A stretch of DNA of 64,000 nucleotides from Pseudofrankia coriaricola (GCF_001854805.1 NZ_MBLO01000269.1:1-64000); one strand, 5' to 3'; shown: positions 23,988 through 35,076, numbered from the stretch's first letter. The notes: generated by a model from the letters alone, not told the origin. Program-made: numbers and translations.

Positions 23988-26857
23988 CGGACGCTCCCGG
24001 CGTCTCCGCCGCCCGCCGCCGCGCCGGGCCCGTCATCCCGCCCGGGCCCGTCATCCGGCCCGGGCCCGTGTTCGATCCGGGGTTCGCCGTCCGCGTCGGC
24101 GGGGAGGTCGATGACCATCGTGAGGCCGCCGCCGGGGGTGTCCTCCGGGGTGAGCGTGCCGTCCATCGCCTCGATCAGGCCCCGGGAGAGCGCGAGGCCG
24201 AGGCCGGTGCCAGTGGTGTTGTCGGTGTCGCCGAGGCGCTGGAACGGCTGGAAGATGGCGTCCCGGTCGGCTTCCGGCACGCCGGGGCCGCGGTCGACAA
24301 CGCGGATCTGCACCCGCCCGCCGAGCGTGCTCGTGGTGATCAGCGGCGGAGTTCCGGCCGGCGAGAACCGGATCGCGTTCGCGACGACGTTCGCGACCAC
24401 CCGTTCCAGCAGCACCGGGTCGGCCCGGATCGCGGGCACCTCAGACACGTCGCCGACGTCGCCGATCTCGTCACGACCATGATCTGCGGGCTCGGTGCCG
24501 ATACGGACTCCGGTCGCGTCCGGGCCGATGCCGTCGAGCGCGAGCGCGACGACGTCCTCGGCATGGACCGCCCGCGGGAACACCGACAGCACCCCGGCCT
24601 GCAGCCGGCTCATGTCCAGCAGGTTCTCCACCAGCGCCGTCAGCCGGTCGAGCGACTCGTCCGCCGTCGCGACCAGCTCGGCGCGCTCCTCGTCCGACCA
24701 GGCCACATCCTGGGCACGCAGCCCCGTGACGGCCGCCTTCGCGGCGGCCAGCGGCGCCCGCAGGTCATGCCCGACGGCGGTGAGCAGCGCGGAGCGCACC
24801 CGGTCGGCCTCCGCGAGCGGCCTGGCGCTCGCCGCCTCCTCGGCGAGCCGGAGGCGTTCGGTGGCGGTCGCCGCCTGGGCGGCGAACGCGGCGAGCAGCC
24901 GCCGGTCGGCGGCCGGGAGCGGACGGCCGCGCAGCGCCAGGGTGAACCGGTGACCGGCCGGCACCTCGACCTCGCCCTCCGACGGCCGCGTGCACGGCCG
25001 GTGCCCCACCGACGCGACGACCCGCCAGCGCTCCCGTCCCGTCCTCGCCTTCGCCGGCTCCGCGGCCGCGCCGGCCGTCGTCGACGGCGTCGCCGGTCCG
25101 GTCCGGGCGTCCTCGTCGGGTGAGTAGGACTCGAGCAGCGCCACGGACGTCATCCCGAAGCTCTCACGCGCCCGTTCGAGGATCGCGGGCAATGGGTGCT
25201 CGCTGCGCAGCACGGTGCCGGCGAGGGTGGCCAGGGTCTCCGCCTCGGCGCTCGCCCGAGCGGCCTGGCCAGAGCGCCGGCGGGCCAGGTCGACGACCCG
25301 GCTGACCGCGACCCCGACCGCGACGAACACCACCAGCGCGAACGTGTTGTTGTGCTCGGCGACCGTCCAGTGATGCAGCGGCGGAGCGAAGTAGTAGTTC
25401 AGCAGCAGCGACGAGGCGACCGCCGCGGCCAGCGCCGGCCAGATCCCGCCGACGACCGCCACCGCCACCACGACCAGCAGGTAGAGCAGTATGTCGGACG
25501 TCAGGTTCAGGGTGGAGCGGGTCGCCGCCGCCACCGCCGTGAGCGGCACGAGCGTGGCCGCCGCCAGCGCGAACCCGGCCAGCTGGCGCCGGTACACGAC
25601 CCTGTGGTCGCCACTGTGGCCGTGGCCGTGGCCGTGGCCGGGCGCGCCGGGCCGGTGAGGCCGGCGACCGCCCGCCGGCTCCTCGCCGGTGGGCCGCCCG
25701 CGGCCGCTGGCGGCGCTCGACCGTTCGTGGGTGACGAGGTGGACGTCGATCGAGCCCGAGCGGGCGGTCGTCGTGACGCCGACGCCGCGGCTGAGCACCT
25801 GGGCGAGCCGGCCGCGCCGGCTCGCGCCCAGGACGAGCTGGGTGGCGTTCTCGGCCCTGGCGAAGTCGAGCAGCGCGGCCGGGACGTCGTCGCCGAGAAC
25901 CTGGTGGTAGCTGCCGCCGAGGCTTTCGACCAGGTCGCGCTGGCGGGCCAGCGCCGCCGGGTCCGCGCCGCTGACCAGGCCGTCCGGGCGGCTGACGTGG
26001 ACGGCCAGCAGGTCGCCGCCGCCGGGGAAGCGCGCGGCGATGCGGGCCGCGCGCCGGATCAGGGTGTCGCCCTCGGGCCCGCCGGTGAGTGCGACGACGA
26101 CCCGCTCCCTGGCCTCCCAGGTCGCGGTGATGCCATGGTCGGCGCGGTACCTGTCGAGCTGTTCCTCGACCTGGCCGGCGACCCAGAGCAGGGCGAGCTC
26201 GCGCAGCGCTGTGAGGTTCCCGACCCGGAAGTAGTTCGACAGCGCGGCGTCGACCTTGTCGGCGGCGTAGACGTTGCCGTGCGCCATCCGGCGGCGCAGT
26301 GCCTCGGGGGCCATGTCGACCAGCTCGACCTGGTCGGCGGCCCGGGCGACGGCGTCGGGGACCGTCTCCCGCTGCGGCACCCCGGTGATCTTCGTGACGA
26401 CGTCGTTCAGTGACTCCAGGTGCTGGATGTTGAGCGTGGTGACGACGTCGATGCCGGCGGCGAGCAGCTCCTCGACGTCCTGCCAGCGCTTGGTGTTGCG
26501 GGCGCCGGGAACGTTGGTGTGCGCGTACTCGTCGACGAGCGCGAGTGCCGGCCGGCGGGCGACCACCGCGTCGACGTCCATCTCCGTGAACTCGCTGCCC
26601 CGGTGCCGCAGGACCCGCCGGGGGACGGTCTCGAAGCCCTCGGACATGTCGGCGGTGAGCGGGCGGCCGTGTGCCTCCACCAGGCCGATCACGGTGTCGG
26701 TCCCGCGCCCGGCCCGCCGGTGCCCCTCGGAGAGCATCGCGTAGGTCTTGCCGACCCCGGGCGCCGCGCCCAGGTAGATACGTAGCCTTCCCCGGCGCGG
26801 ACCGTCGGCGGCGCCCGTCGTCATCAACTGCTCGTCTCTGCCTGGTTGTTCAGGCAT
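23984..26857 (-). CDS. kdpD: KdpD sensor histidine kinase
   Basis: About 957 aa from ATG 26857. The N-terminal KdpD domain has the Walker-type GAAPGVGKTYAML, then LVDEYAHTNVPG and TLNIQHLESLNDVV. A USP-like domain (VVVALTGGPEGDTLIRRAAR) follows, a His/Gly-rich linker, four membrane helices (DUF4118), a GAF-like segment, the H-box VGHDLRAPLAA, and an ATPase with NVVANAIRFSP, DRGPGVPEADRDAIF and GTGLGLALSRG. Alternatives: ATG 26824, or TTG 27001, which would overlap the upstream permease stop as TTGA but adds a Pro-rich low-complexity N-terminus. It is followed by kdpE with a 4-base overlap. In this locus the sensor pair sits downstream of the extra permease, not directly after kdpC. Confidence 0.93.
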   Translation of the reverse strand: MPEQPGRDEQLMTTGAADGPRRGRLRIYLGAAPGVGKTYAMLSEGHRRAGRGTDTVIGLVEAHGRPLTADMSEGFETVPRRVLRHRGSEFTEMDVDAVVARRPALALVDEYAHTNVPGARNTKRWQDVEELLAAGIDVVTTLNIQHLESLNDVVTKITGVPQRETVPDAVARAADQVELVDMAPEALRRRMAHGNVYAADKVDAALSNYFRVGNLTALRELALLWVAGQVEEQLDRYRADHGITATWEARERVVVALTGGPEGDTLIRRAARIAARFPGGGDLLAVHVSRPDGLVSGADPAALARQRDLVESLGGSYHQVLGDDVPAALLDFARAENATQLVLGASRRGRLAQVLSRGVGVTTTARSGSIDVHLVTHERSSAASGRGRPTGEEPAGGRRPHRPGAPGHGHGHGHSGDHRVVYRRQLAGFALAAATLVPLTAVAAATRSTLNLTSDILLYLLVVVAVAVVGGIWPALAAAVASSLLLNYYFAPPLHHWTVAEHNNTFALVVFVAVGVAVSRVVDLARRRSGQAARASAEAETLATLAGTVLRSEHPLPAILERARESFGMTSVALLESYSPDEDARTGPATPSTTAGAAAEPAKARTGRERWRVVASVGHRPCTRPSEGEVEVPAGHRFTLALRGRPLPAADRRLLAAFAAQAATATERLRLAEEAASARPLAEADRVRSALLTAVGHDLRAPLAAAKAAVTGLRAQDVAWSDEERAELVATADESLDRLTALVENLLDMSRLQAGVLSVFPRAVHAEDVVALALDGIGPDATGVRIGTEPADHGRDEIGDVGDVSEVPAIRADPVLLERVVANVVANAIRFSPAGTPPLITTSTLGGRVQIRVVDRGPGVPEADRDAIFQPFQRLGDTDNTTGTGLGLALSRGLIEAMDGTLTPEDTPGGGLTMVIDLPADADGEPRIEHGPGPDDGPGRDDGPGAAAGGGDAGSVR

Positions 26858-26997
26858 GTCTGGCTGTCTCGGTGTGGTGGGCGATGGGTTGTGGGGTCGT
26901 GGGGTCGGAGGTAGTAAGTCATGGAGGTGGGTGGCGCCTCGGCGTCCGGTGGACTTCATCGCCGTTGGCAGGGGCTTGAACCGTCCATGGGCGGGTG

Positions 26998-29358
26998 TCA
27001 ACCGACGTGGACGGCGGGGCGGCGCGAACGGTCCGGCTCGGCCTCGCGCAGCACCTCACGAGTGATCGGGGCGACCTCGCCGACGCCGAAGAACAGGAAG
27101 CGCAGCAGGTTCGTGAACGGGTTCCCCTCCGTCCACTCGAAGTAGATGTGCGGGCGCGCGCCCGTCAGGTCGCGCAGGTAAAGCATCAGCGCGGCGATGG
27201 CGTTCGGGACCGACGCGCTGGTCAGCCGCAGCACCCGGTAGCCGTGCCGGTCGACGCCCATGACCGAGAGCGCGCCCTCGAACTCGGACGCGTCCGTGAT
27301 CGAGACCTCGACGTACAGCAGCGGGTCGCCGGCCGGCACGTGGGCGTCCCGGCGGACCTGAGCCTCCTTGTCGCGGTACTCGGCCTCGTCCCCGGAGTCG
27401 GGCTCGTTCGCGACCAGCCGCAGGTGCCCGCCCGGCTCGCCGTCGTGGCCGAGGCAGCAGGCCTCGGCCACGAAGCGGCGGGCGATGTCGTCCATTCGGA
27501 TGTCGGTCACCCGCAGCTCGAACGCGCGCACCGAACGGGAGGCGAACGAGACGAGCAGGATCGTGATGATGAAGATCGACGCGATGATCAGACCGTCTGG
27601 CCGTTCGAAGACGTTCGCGATCGTCGTGTAGATGAAGACCGCCGTGATCATCCCGAAGGTGACCATCCGTCGGGTCGAGCGCCGCCCATCCGCGTCGCGC
27701 CGCATGCACGACAGCGTGACGGCGAGCGAGGCCGACGTGATGAGCACCAGCACGCCGGTCGCGTACGCCCCGCCCTGCTTGTCGACGCTCGCGTCGAACA
27801 CCCAGGTGACGAGAAAACCGATCCCGACGAATATCAGCACCAGCGGGCGGACGGCCCGGGTCCAGCGCGGGGCCATGCCGTACCGGGGCAGGTAGCGCGG
27901 GACCAGGTTGAGCAGGCCGGCCATCGCGGACGCGCCGGCGAACCAGAGGATCGAGATGGTGCTGACGTCGTAGACGGTGCCGAACGCGCCGCCGAGCAGG
28001 TCGTGGGCCAGGTAGGCGAGCGCGCGGCCGTTGGCCGGCCCACCGGTGTCGAAGTCCTTCTCCGGGATCAGCCACACCGTCACCAGGCTGGTGCTCAGCA
28101 GGAACACGCTCATGATCACGGCGGCGGTGGTGAGCAGCCGGCGGGCGTCCCGGATGCGGCCGCGCGGGTGCGCCTCGGTGTCCTCGGGATCACCCTTGAT
28201 CAGCGGCATCACGGCGACGCCGGTCTCGAAGCCGGACAGGCCCAACGCCAGCTTGGGAAACACGATCAGCGCGAACCCGACGAGCAGGAACGGGTTGGGA
28301 TGTTCGTTGACGAGCAGCTGGTGCCAGTCGCTGATGACGTGCGGCTCGCCCACGACCTTGGCGAGGGACACGGCCACGACCACGGCGTTCAATGACAGGT
28401 AGATCACGACGAGGATGACCGCGATCCCCACCGCCTCGGTGAAGCCGCGCAGGAACACCGCTCCCAGCAAGGCGAGCAGCACCAGCGTGATGATCATCGA
28501 CTCCCCGTGCAGGACGCTCGGGGTGTACGGGTTCTCGACGATGTGGGCGGTCGCGTCCGCCGCCGACAGGGTCATCGTGATGATGAAGTCGGTGGCGGCG
28601 AAGCCGAGCAGCGCCAGCACCAGCAGCTTGCCGGCCCACCACGGCAGGAAGCGCTCCAACATGGCGATCGAGCCCTCGCCGTGCGGGCTTTCGTGCGCCA
28701 CCCGCCGGTACACCGGCAACGCCCCGAACAGGGTGAGCAGCACGAGCACCAGCGTCGCGATCGGGCTGACCGCGCCGGCGGCGAGCACCGCGATGCCCGG
28801 CTGGTAGCCGAGCGTGGAGAAGTAGTCGACGCCGGTCAGGCACATGACCCGCCACCACCGGTGCCGCCGGTGTTCCTCGGCCGGCTGGGTGTGCGGGCCC
28901 GCATGCTGCTTCGACTGGTCCGCCAGCCCCTGCAACAGCCAGTTCCGCAGGTCCTGCCGGTAGCGGGCGGCCCGGGTCGGCGGCTGGCCCGCCCGCGCCC
29001 GTCCGGGCGGCCGCCACGAGTCCCATCCCTCGGGCGGCACCATCGCGGCGGACCCAGCCTGGGCCCGCGGCTCAAGGGGTGGCTCAAGGGGTGCGGACTC
29101 GGTCTGCGTGGAGGCGTCCGATGGCCCGGCTACCTCCGAGGAAGAGCCGGAGTGCGTCGCATTCGTGCGTTCGGCCGCCTGCGCGGCCTCGGGACGTGCG
29201 CCTGCCTCTACCTGCCCGTTCGCGGGCGCGGGCGAAGGCGCGGGCGTAGGCGCGCCGTCCGGTGCCGGCCCTCCGTCCGCATGGCCGCCCGCGGTCCCCG
29301 GGGGAGGTGTGCCCACCTTGTCTGGCGCGCTTCCAGGAACCCTCGGCCGCGCCGTCAC
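26998..29358 (-). CDS. APC-superfamily permease, probable potassium importer
   Basis: A 786-aa permease beginning at GTG 29358 with a textbook GGAGG five bases before. The first 180 residues are a hydrophilic Pro/Ala/Glu-rich extension; then about 12 membrane helices begin at [20 protein letters not shown], with typical APC features ([37 protein letters not shown]). A cytosolic C-terminal region of about 190 residues follows ([20 protein letters not shown]). Relatives are annotated only as amino-acid permease-like; its place between kdpC and kdpD and its shared candidate operator suggest potassium uptake, as for KUP/KimA-type carriers. It could also transport an amino acid. The end overlaps or nearly touches kdpD. 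Confidence 0.82.
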   Translation of the reverse strand: MTARPRVPGSAPDKVGTPPPGTAGGHADGGPAPDGAPTPAPSPAPANGQVEAGARPEAAQAAERTNATHSGSSSEVAGPSDASTQTESAPLEPPLEPRAQAGSAAMVPPEGWDSWRPPGRARAGQPPTRAARYRQDLRNWLLQGLADQSKQHAGPHTQPAEEHRRHRWWRVMCLTGVDYFSTLGYQPGIAVLAAGAVSPIATLVLVLLTLFGALPVYRRVAHESPHGEGSIAMLERFLPWWAGKLLVLALLGFAATDFIITMTLSAADATAHIVENPYTPSVLHGESMIITLVLLALLGAVFLRGFTEAVGIAVILVVIYLSLNAVVVAVSLAKVVGEPHVISDWHQLLVNEHPNPFLLVGFALIVFPKLALGLSGFETGVAVMPLIKGDPEDTEAHPRGRIRDARRLLTTAAVIMSVFLLSTSLVTVWLIPEKDFDTGGPANGRALAYLAHDLLGGAFGTVYDVSTISILWFAGASAMAGLLNLVPRYLPRYGMAPRWTRAVRPLVLIFVGIGFLVTWVFDASVDKQGGAYATGVLVLITSASLAVTLSCMRRDADGRRSTRRMVTFGMITAVFIYTTIANVFERPDGLIIASIFIITILLVSFASRSVRAFELRVTDIRMDDIARRFVAEACCLGHDGEPGGHLRLVANEPDSGDEAEYRDKEAQVRRDAHVPAGDPLLYVEVSITDASEFEGALSVMGVDRHGYRVLRLTSASVPNAIAALMLYLRDLTGARPHIYFEWTEGNPFTNLLRFLFFGVGEVAPITREVLREAEPDRSRRPAVHVG

Positions 29359-29755
29359 CGGTACCTCCGTCGCACGTCATCGCCCGGCGACCCCGGCCGC
29401 CGGGCGAGCTGGGCCGGCCCGTCCGGCGCTGTGGTCCTGACCGTGCCACATCGTGGGGTCGGCAGGTGCCTCCGAAGATCCTTGTTGACGGTTTCTTGAC
29501 ACCCCCGACACCCCCGAGCCGGATGCACGGCCTCTACGCTCACCCGACGGCCGCCTCGCCGCCGCGCGCCGCGCCGGGGGCGGCACCCGTGGGAACTGCC
29601 ACGCCGGCCCGCATACCCTCGCGACGATCATCTATTCGTCCGTGCGCGCCGAGATGCCCATGATCTCGGTCCAGGCGTGCCCATATGGGACAAATTGGGC
29701 AGGCCAGGACCTGGGTCGCCATCGTGGGGGCGGCCCAGGCTCTACCCGTCCCTGG
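29359..29755. other. Gap between kdpC and the permease, with candidate operator
   Basis: About 400 bases without a gene. It contains the 11-bp-phased TTGAC pair at 29485-29500 and a very GC-rich segment (29560-29600). The permease is therefore probably transcribed from its own promoter here rather than only by read-through from kdpC. Confidence 0.5.
29481..29501 (-). promoter_or_regulatory. Candidate KdpE site upstream of the permease
   Basis: On the plus strand TTGAC occurs at 29485 and again exactly 11 bases later at 29496 (minus strand: GTCAAGAAACC then GTCAACAAGGA). The same phased element occurs upstream of the kdp operon at 35226-35247, at a similar distance from the start codon (about 140-150 bases). 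OmpR-family regulators such as KdpE bind 11-bp-spaced direct repeats. The assignment is inference. Confidence 0.5.
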
Positions 29756-30667
29756 TCAGCCGGCCGCGGGGGCGGAGGGCTTGCTGACGCGGTCGAGGGC
29801 GGAGTTCAGCTCGACGACGTTGACTGTCGGCTCACCCATGAACCCCAGGGCACGGCCGGTGGTGTGCTCGTCAACCAGTTTCGCGACGACGGCCGGGTCG
29901 AGGCCGCGGTCGTGGGCGACCCGCGCGACCTGGAGGCGGGCGTAGGCCGGCGAGATGCCCGGGTCGAGGCCGCTGCCACTGGCGGTGACGGCGTCGGCCG
30001 GTACGGCGGGCGTCGCCGGGGCGTCGCCCCGGATGGGCACGATCTTGCCGGCCGCGATGTCCTTGCCCGGTTCGCGGCAGCTCACCGCGACGCCGTCGTA
30101 GGTGGCCTGGAACGGCGTGGCCGGGCAGACCTCGTTGACACTGACGACCCGGGTGACCGCGCCCTGGTAGCCCTGCTCGGCGTAGAACACGGCGAGTACC
30201 GCGCCGACGCCGGACGGCGTGCAGTACGGCCGCGAGCCGTCGACCCCGTCCGCCTCGCCGACCGCCTTGCTGCGCGCGCAGACCTGGGTGAGCAGGCTCT
30301 GGCGGCTCTCGTCGTCCGCGGTCGCCGGGTCGTCCGGGGTGTCGACGATGTCCTCGGGGCCGAGGTTCGACGCGCTGGTCGACGTCGGGTCGTAGCCGTC
30401 GCCGGCGGCGGACGGCCGCGGCTGGAAGTAGCCGGGCAGCGGGTTGCCGTCGGCGTCGGTGGTCAGCTGGCCGATGAGCCGCGAGCCGACGACGGTGCCG
30501 TCCGCCGCCTTGATGAGCGAGCCTTCGGCCCTGCCGTGCAGCCCGGGAATCTGGGCCACGGCGAGGAGCGCGAACGGGTAGGCGAGTCCACAGATGACGG
30601 TGAGTACGAGCAGGGCGCGCAGCGCGGCGAGGTGCTGGCGGGCCCAGCTCGGAAGCCGGATGACCAT
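29756..30667 (-). CDS. kdpC: KdpC, accessory subunit of the K+-transporting ATPase
   Basis: A 303-aa protein with one N-terminal membrane helix ([22 protein letters not shown]) and the KdpC motifs [37 protein letters not shown] and [14 protein letters not shown]. Classical KdpC is about 190 aa; here about 100 residues are inserted between the GYDP-SASNLGP block and the C-terminal SGSGLDP block, an extension seen in actinobacterial homologues. It stabilises the KdpA-KdpB complex and aids ATP binding. It starts one base after the kdpB stop. Confidence 0.95.
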   Translation of the reverse strand: MVIRLPSWARQHLAALRALLVLTVICGLAYPFALLAVAQIPGLHGRAEGSLIKAADGTVVGSRLIGQLTTDADGNPLPGYFQPRPSAAGDGYDPTSTSASNLGPEDIVDTPDDPATADDESRQSLLTQVCARSKAVGEADGVDGSRPYCTPSGVGAVLAVFYAEQGYQGAVTRVVSVNEVCPATPFQATYDGVAVSCREPGKDIAAGKIVPIRGDAPATPAVPADAVTASGSGLDPGISPAYARLQVARVAHDRGLDPAVVAKLVDEHTTGRALGFMGEPTVNVVELNSALDRVSKPSAPAAG

Positions 30668-30668
30668 G

Positions 30669-33182
30669 TCAAATCCCCGGGATGAACTGGATGATCAGGT
30701 CGACGATCTTGATGCCGAGGAAGGGGGCGGCGAGGCCGCCGACTCCGTAGACGAGCAGGTTGCGGCGCAGCATCGACGACGCGCTGGCTGGCCGGTAGCG
30801 CACGCCGCGCAGGGCGAGTGGGACCAGCGCGATGATGATCAGCGCGTTGAAGATGACGGCGGACAGGATCGCGGACTCCGGGCTCGCCAGCCGCATGACG
30901 TTGAGCTTGTCGAGGCCCGGGTAGATCGCGGCGAACATCGCGGGGATGATCGCGAAGTACTTGGCGACGTCGTTGGCGATCGAGAAGGTGGTCAGGGCGC
31001 CGCGGGTGATGAGTAGCTGCTTGCCGATCTCGACGATCTCGATGAGCTTCGTCGGGTTCGAGTCGAGGTCGACCATGTTCCCGGCCTCCTTGGCGGCGGA
31101 GGTGCCGGTGTTCATGGCGACGCCGACGTCGGCCTGGGCGAGCGCCGGGGCGTCGTTCGTGCCGTCGCCGGTCATCGCGACCAGCTTGCCGCCCGCCTGC
31201 TCCCGCTTGATCAGGGCCATCTTGTCCTCGGGCGTGGCCTCGGCGAGAAAGTCGTCGACGCCGGCCTCGTTTGCGATGGCCCTCGCGGTCAGCGGGTTGT
31301 CACCCGTGATCATCACGGTCCGGATGCCCATGGCCCGCAGCTCGTCGAACCGCTCGCGCATTCCCTGCTTGACGATGTCCTTCAGCTGGATGATGCCGAG
31401 GACGCGGGTCCGCGGCTCGCCGGCGACGCCTGGCGCCGGTGCGACCCGTTCGGCGACCACCAGCGGCGTGCCCCCGGTCGCCGAGATCTCGTCGACGGCC
31501 TCCCGGACACCACCCGGGACCGTGCCGCCCTCCTCGTGCACCCAGTGCAGCACGGCCGCGGCGGCGCCCTTGCGGATCGATCGGCGCACGTACACCCCGT
31601 CCGCCCCGTCACCGGTGACGGGACCATCACCGCTGCCGTGACCGCCGTGGTCACCGGCACCGGCACCGTCACTGGCGCCGTCGCCGGTGCTGTCGGTCAG
31701 ATCGACGCCGGACATCCGGGTCTGCGCGGTGAAGGGGACGAACCGGGCGTGTCCGAGCTCGCCGGGGCTGCGCTCGCGCAGTCCGTGCCGTTCCTTGGCC
31801 AGGACGACGATGGAGCGGCCTTCGGGCGTCTCGTCGGCCAGTGACGACAACTGCGCCGCATCCGCCAGCAGGTCGGGCGTGATCCCTCCGAACGGGAGGA
31901 ACTCCGACGCCTGCCGGTTTCCGAGGGTGATCGTGCCGGTCTTGTCCAACAGGAGGGTGTTGACGTCGCCGGCGGCCTCGACGGCCCGGCCGGACATGGC
32001 CAGCACGTTGCGCTGTACCAGCCGGTCCATGCCGGCGATGCCGATCGCTGAGAGCAGCGCGCCGATTGTCGTCGGGATCAGGCAGACCACCAGCGCGACC
32101 AGCACGATCCCGGTGACGCCGTGGGCGTCCAGCGCGCCCGTGTCGCCGACGCCCGGATGCTGGGCGCGGGAGAAGATCGCCAGCGGCTGCAGCGTGGCCA
32201 CCGCCAGTAGGAACACGATGGTCAGGCTCGCCAGCAGGATGTTCAGCGCGATCTCGTTCGGCGTCTTCTGCCGGCTGGCGCCCTCGACGAGCCGAATCAT
32301 CCGGTCGATGAAGCTCTGGCCTGGCTTCTGGGTGATCCGCACGACGATCTGGTCGGAGAGGACCTTCGTGCCGCCGGTGACCGACGACCGGTCGCCGCCG
32401 GACTCGCGGATGACGGGCGCCGACTCGCCGGTGATCGCCGACTCGTCCACGCTCGCGACGCCGGCGACGACGTCCCCGTCGCCGGGGATGACCTCGCCGG
32501 CCTCGACGACGACGTGGTCGCCGAGCAGCAGATCGGGCGCGGGCACCCGCTCGGCCTGGCCCGGGTCTACCGGGGCGCCCACGCGCCAGCCGGCCAGCCG
32601 GTGGGCCACCGTGTCGGTCCGGGTGCGGCGCAGGGTGTCGGCCTGCGCCCGGCCGCGGCCCTCGGCGACGGCCTCGGCGAGGTTCGCGAACAGCACGGTC
32701 AGCCAGAGCCAGGCGACGGTGAGCCAGGCGAACACCGTCGAGTCGGCGATCGCCAGCACCGTCGAGAACACGGCGCCGACCTCGACGACGAACATCACCG
32801 GGTTGCGCCACAGCGTCCGCGGGTCCAGCTTGCTGGCCGCCTCCGGCAGCGAGCGGATCAGCTGCGCCGGGTCAAACATCCCGCCGGCCCGTCGTGCCGG
32901 CCTGTGCGGGCCGTCCACCCCGTGCGAGCCGTCCACCCCGTGCGGGCCGGTCGCGCCGCGTACGCCGCCACCGCCGCTGGCGGGCGTGTCACCTGTCTTC
33001 ATGGCCTTTTCCATCGCGGTCGTCTGAGGAGTCGACGTGGTCCCATCGGGCTTGGACCCGGCACCGCCCGGGGTTCCTGCCGGATCCGGGGTTCCTGCCG
33101 GATCGACGGAGCTTGCGGACGGGGTCCCTGCCGGATCGGCGAAGCCGATCTGGGAGGTCGTGATCTGGGAGGTCCGGCTCAC
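30669..33182 (-). CDS. kdpB: KdpB, P-type ATPase subunit
   Basis: From GTG 33182, whose GTGA overlaps the kdpA stop, the protein is 837 aa, against about 690 in the family. The extra length is an N-terminal low-complexity tract (about 100 residues with DPAGTP and HGVDG repeats) before the conserved [13 protein letters not shown] start, plus a Gly/Asp-rich insertion ([20 protein letters not shown]) in the nucleotide-binding domain. Catalytic features are intact: [11 protein letters not shown] with the phosphorylated Asp, [24 protein letters not shown] and seven membrane helices. A later internal start (an ATG in MEKAMKTGD) is possible and would shorten the tail. The frame also stays open upstream inside kdpA, but that is antiphase, not coding. 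Confidence 0.95.
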   Translation of the reverse strand: MSRTSQITTSQIGFADPAGTPSASSVDPAGTPDPAGTPGGAGSKPDGTTSTPQTTAMEKAMKTGDTPASGGGGVRGATGPHGVDGSHGVDGPHRPARRAGGMFDPAQLIRSLPEAASKLDPRTLWRNPVMFVVEVGAVFSTVLAIADSTVFAWLTVAWLWLTVLFANLAEAVAEGRGRAQADTLRRTRTDTVAHRLAGWRVGAPVDPGQAERVPAPDLLLGDHVVVEAGEVIPGDGDVVAGVASVDESAITGESAPVIRESGGDRSSVTGGTKVLSDQIVVRITQKPGQSFIDRMIRLVEGASRQKTPNEIALNILLASLTIVFLLAVATLQPLAIFSRAQHPGVGDTGALDAHGVTGIVLVALVVCLIPTTIGALLSAIGIAGMDRLVQRNVLAMSGRAVEAAGDVNTLLLDKTGTITLGNRQASEFLPFGGITPDLLADAAQLSSLADETPEGRSIVVLAKERHGLRERSPGELGHARFVPFTAQTRMSGVDLTDSTGDGASDGAGAGDHGGHGSGDGPVTGDGADGVYVRRSIRKGAAAAVLHWVHEEGGTVPGGVREAVDEISATGGTPLVVAERVAPAPGVAGEPRTRVLGIIQLKDIVKQGMRERFDELRAMGIRTVMITGDNPLTARAIANEAGVDDFLAEATPEDKMALIKREQAGGKLVAMTGDGTNDAPALAQADVGVAMNTGTSAAKEAGNMVDLDSNPTKLIEIVEIGKQLLITRGALTTFSIANDVAKYFAIIPAMFAAIYPGLDKLNVMRLASPESAILSAVIFNALIIIALVPLALRGVRYRPASASSMLRRNLLVYGVGGLAAPFLGIKIVDLIIQFIPGI
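33070..33138. repeat. 18-bp repeats in the kdpB 5' extension
   Basis: GGGGTTCCTGCCGGATC(C/G) occurs at 33070-33087 and 33088-33105, with a third slightly changed copy at 33121-33138 (plus-strand reading). On the minus strand they encode the DPAGTP-type repeats of the KdpB N-terminal extension. Confidence 0.8.
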
Positions 33183-34906
33183 TGGTGGATTCCTTCGGCG
33201 AGCGGGCCGAGCGCGAGCGCCGGGAAGTAGGTGAGCGCGACGAGGATCAGCGCGACACCGGCGAGCATCCCGACGAACTGCGGACGGTGCGTGGGCAGCG
33301 TCCCCGCCGAGACCGGCACCGGGCGCTGCGCGGCCAGCGAGCCGGCCAGCCCCAGTACCAGCACGATCGGCAGGAACCGGCCGAACAGCATCGCGAGGCC
33401 GAGCGCCGTGTTGTACCAGGTGGTGTTCACCGAGATGCCGGCGAACGCCGAGCCGTTGTTGTTGCCGGCGGAGGTGAAGGCGTACAGCACCTCGGAGAGG
33501 CCATGCGGCCCGGAGTTGAGCATCGACGCGCGCTCGCCGGGCAGCGCCATCGCCACCGCGGTGCCGATCAGCACGACCGTGGGCGTCGCCAGCAGGTAGA
33601 GAGCGGCGAACTTGATTTCTCGCGCACCGATCTTCTTCTGGAGATACTCCGGTGTTCGGCCGATCATCAGCCCCGCGATGAACACCGCGACCACGGCGAG
33701 CATGAGCATTCCGTAGAGGCCGGAGCCGACGCCGCCGGGCGCGACCTCCCCGAGCGCCATGTTCAGGATGAGTGTCGCGCCGGAAATGCTGGTGTACGAG
33801 TCGTGGAAGGAGTCGACCGCGCCCGTCGACGTCAGGGTCGTCGCCGAGGCGAACGTCGCCGACTGCGGCACCCCGAATCTGCTCTCCAGACCCTCGGTGG
33901 ACGCGCCGACGGCCTGCGGGACGGTGCCGTGGTGGGCCATCTGGAATCCCGCGTTGATCGCGAGGCTGCCGATGGCCAGCACCGCCATGACCGCGACGAT
34001 CGCCAGGCCCTGGCGGACGTTGCCGACCATCTTCCCGAACATCCGGGGCAGGCTGAACGGGATTACCAGAATCAGGAAGATCTCGATCCAGTTCGTCCAC
34101 GAGGTCGGGTTCTCGAAGGGGTGGGCCGAGTTCGCGTTGTAGAACCCGCCGCCGTTCGTGCCGAGCTCCTTGATGGCCTCCTGGCTCGCGACCGGCCCGC
34201 CTGTGATCGTCTGCTGGCCGCCGACGACGGTGGCGAACGTCCGGTTGCCGTGCAGGTTCTGGATCGCGCCGCCGGCGACCAGCACGATCGCGAAGACGAA
34301 GCTGACCGGCAGCAGTACCCGCAGCGTGCCGCGGGTCAGGTCCACCCAGAAGTTCCCGAGCGTCGCAATGTCGCTGTCCGAGGCCTCCAGAGGCGCGGAG
34401 GAAGGAGACTCTCGCACCTCCTTCGGCCTTGGGCGGGACCGGGCGAACCCCCGCACCAGCGCCACCGCGACCGCCATGCCGACCGCGGCCGACACGAAGT
34501 TCTGTACCGCGAGCCCCGCCATCTGGACGAGGTGCCCGACGGCCGACTCACCCGAGTACGACTGCCAGTTCGTGTTCGTGACGAAGCTGACCGCGGTGTT
34601 GAACGCCTGGCCCTGCTCCATCGCCGGCATGCCGAGGCTGAGCAGCAGGTGGTTCTGCAGCCGCAGGAACCCGTAGAGGAACAGGACGCCGACGGCCGAG
34701 AACGCCAGCACGGAGCGCAGGTACACCGGCCACCGCTGCTCGGAGCGGGGACTGACGCCGACGAGGCGGTAGACGACGCGTTCCGCCCGAGTGTCACGCG
34801 GGCTCGTGTACACGTGGGCGAGGTAGTCCCCGAACGGGCGGTAGACGAGGCAGAGTGCCGCCACCAACGTGGCGACGAAGAGGACCCCGGCCCAGCCGGC
34901 GCTCAT
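33179..34906 (-). CDS. kdpA: KdpA, potassium-translocating subunit
   Basis: A 575-aa polytopic membrane protein of normal length. The pore-loop signatures typical of KdpA are present: [26 protein letters not shown] and [11 protein letters not shown], and the N-terminus begins with a helix ([17 protein letters not shown]). It carries the K+ selectivity filter of the KdpFABC complex. Its ATG follows the kdpF TAA directly, and its stop overlaps the kdpB GTG, so the operon is tightly coupled. Confidence 0.97.
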   Translation of the reverse strand: MSAGWAGVLFVATLVAALCLVYRPFGDYLAHVYTSPRDTRAERVVYRLVGVSPRSEQRWPVYLRSVLAFSAVGVLFLYGFLRLQNHLLLSLGMPAMEQGQAFNTAVSFVTNTNWQSYSGESAVGHLVQMAGLAVQNFVSAAVGMAVAVALVRGFARSRPRPKEVRESPSSAPLEASDSDIATLGNFWVDLTRGTLRVLLPVSFVFAIVLVAGGAIQNLHGNRTFATVVGGQQTITGGPVASQEAIKELGTNGGGFYNANSAHPFENPTSWTNWIEIFLILVIPFSLPRMFGKMVGNVRQGLAIVAVMAVLAIGSLAINAGFQMAHHGTVPQAVGASTEGLESRFGVPQSATFASATTLTSTGAVDSFHDSYTSISGATLILNMALGEVAPGGVGSGLYGMLMLAVVAVFIAGLMIGRTPEYLQKKIGAREIKFAALYLLATPTVVLIGTAVAMALPGERASMLNSGPHGLSEVLYAFTSAGNNNGSAFAGISVNTTWYNTALGLAMLFGRFLPIVLVLGLAGSLAAQRPVPVSAGTLPTHRPQFVGMLAGVALILVALTYFPALALGPLAEGIHQ

Positions 34907-34996
34907 TTAGAACCTTTCCGGGAAGAGCAGCGCGGCCACCAGGTAGCCGGCGACGGCCACGACGAGGATGAGGCCGGCGAGATTCGCGGCGCTCAT
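34907..34996 (-). CDS. kdpF: KdpF, small stabilising subunit (29 aa)
   Basis: A 29-residue single-helix protein, MSAANLAGLILVVAVAGYLV then AALLFPERF, which matches the usual KdpF pattern (one membrane helix ending in L-F-P-E-[RK]-F). GGAG precedes the ATG at 34996. Its stop is immediately followed by the kdpA ATG, and its start overlaps the stop of the preceding 27-aa frame (ATGA). In E. coli KdpF is a lipid-like stabiliser of the complex. Confidence 0.93.
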   Translation of the reverse strand: MSAANLAGLILVVAVAGYLVAALLFPERF

Positions 34997-35076
34997 AGTT
35001 TCTCCACCCCGCGGGCAATGACCGCGAGCACGACGAAAGACGCGATCACCACCGCGACGAAGACCAGGTCGGACAT
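34993..35076 (-). CDS. 27-aa single-helix small protein preceding kdpF
   Basis: ATG 35076 opens a 27-codon frame: MSDLVFVAVVIASFVVLAVI then ARGVEKL. It is one membrane helix ending in a short polar tail, and its TGA overlaps the kdpF ATG. I have seen similar M-[SA]-D-L-V-F-V-type micropeptides in front of kdpF in other actinomycete kdp operons, so it is probably a real, conserved subunit or leader. Its function is unknown; a KdpF-like role is plausible. The ribosome-binding site is weak. A small hairpin (GGGTCT/AGACCC, about 35095-35122) lies just upstream. Confidence 0.75.
   Translation of the reverse strand: MSDLVFVAVVIASFVVLAVIARGVEKL

Noticed and set aside
29485-29500. The TTGAC pair considered as a plus-strand -35 promoter element
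   Set aside because: No plus-strand gene follows, and the same 11-bp phasing occurs upstream of kdp; kept as a candidate operator but the promoter reading is not fully excluded.
33183-34100. Upstream continuation of the kdpB frame through kdpA
   Set aside because: The kdpA reading frame here is unmistakable and the extension has no KdpB similarity; the GTGA overlap marks the start.
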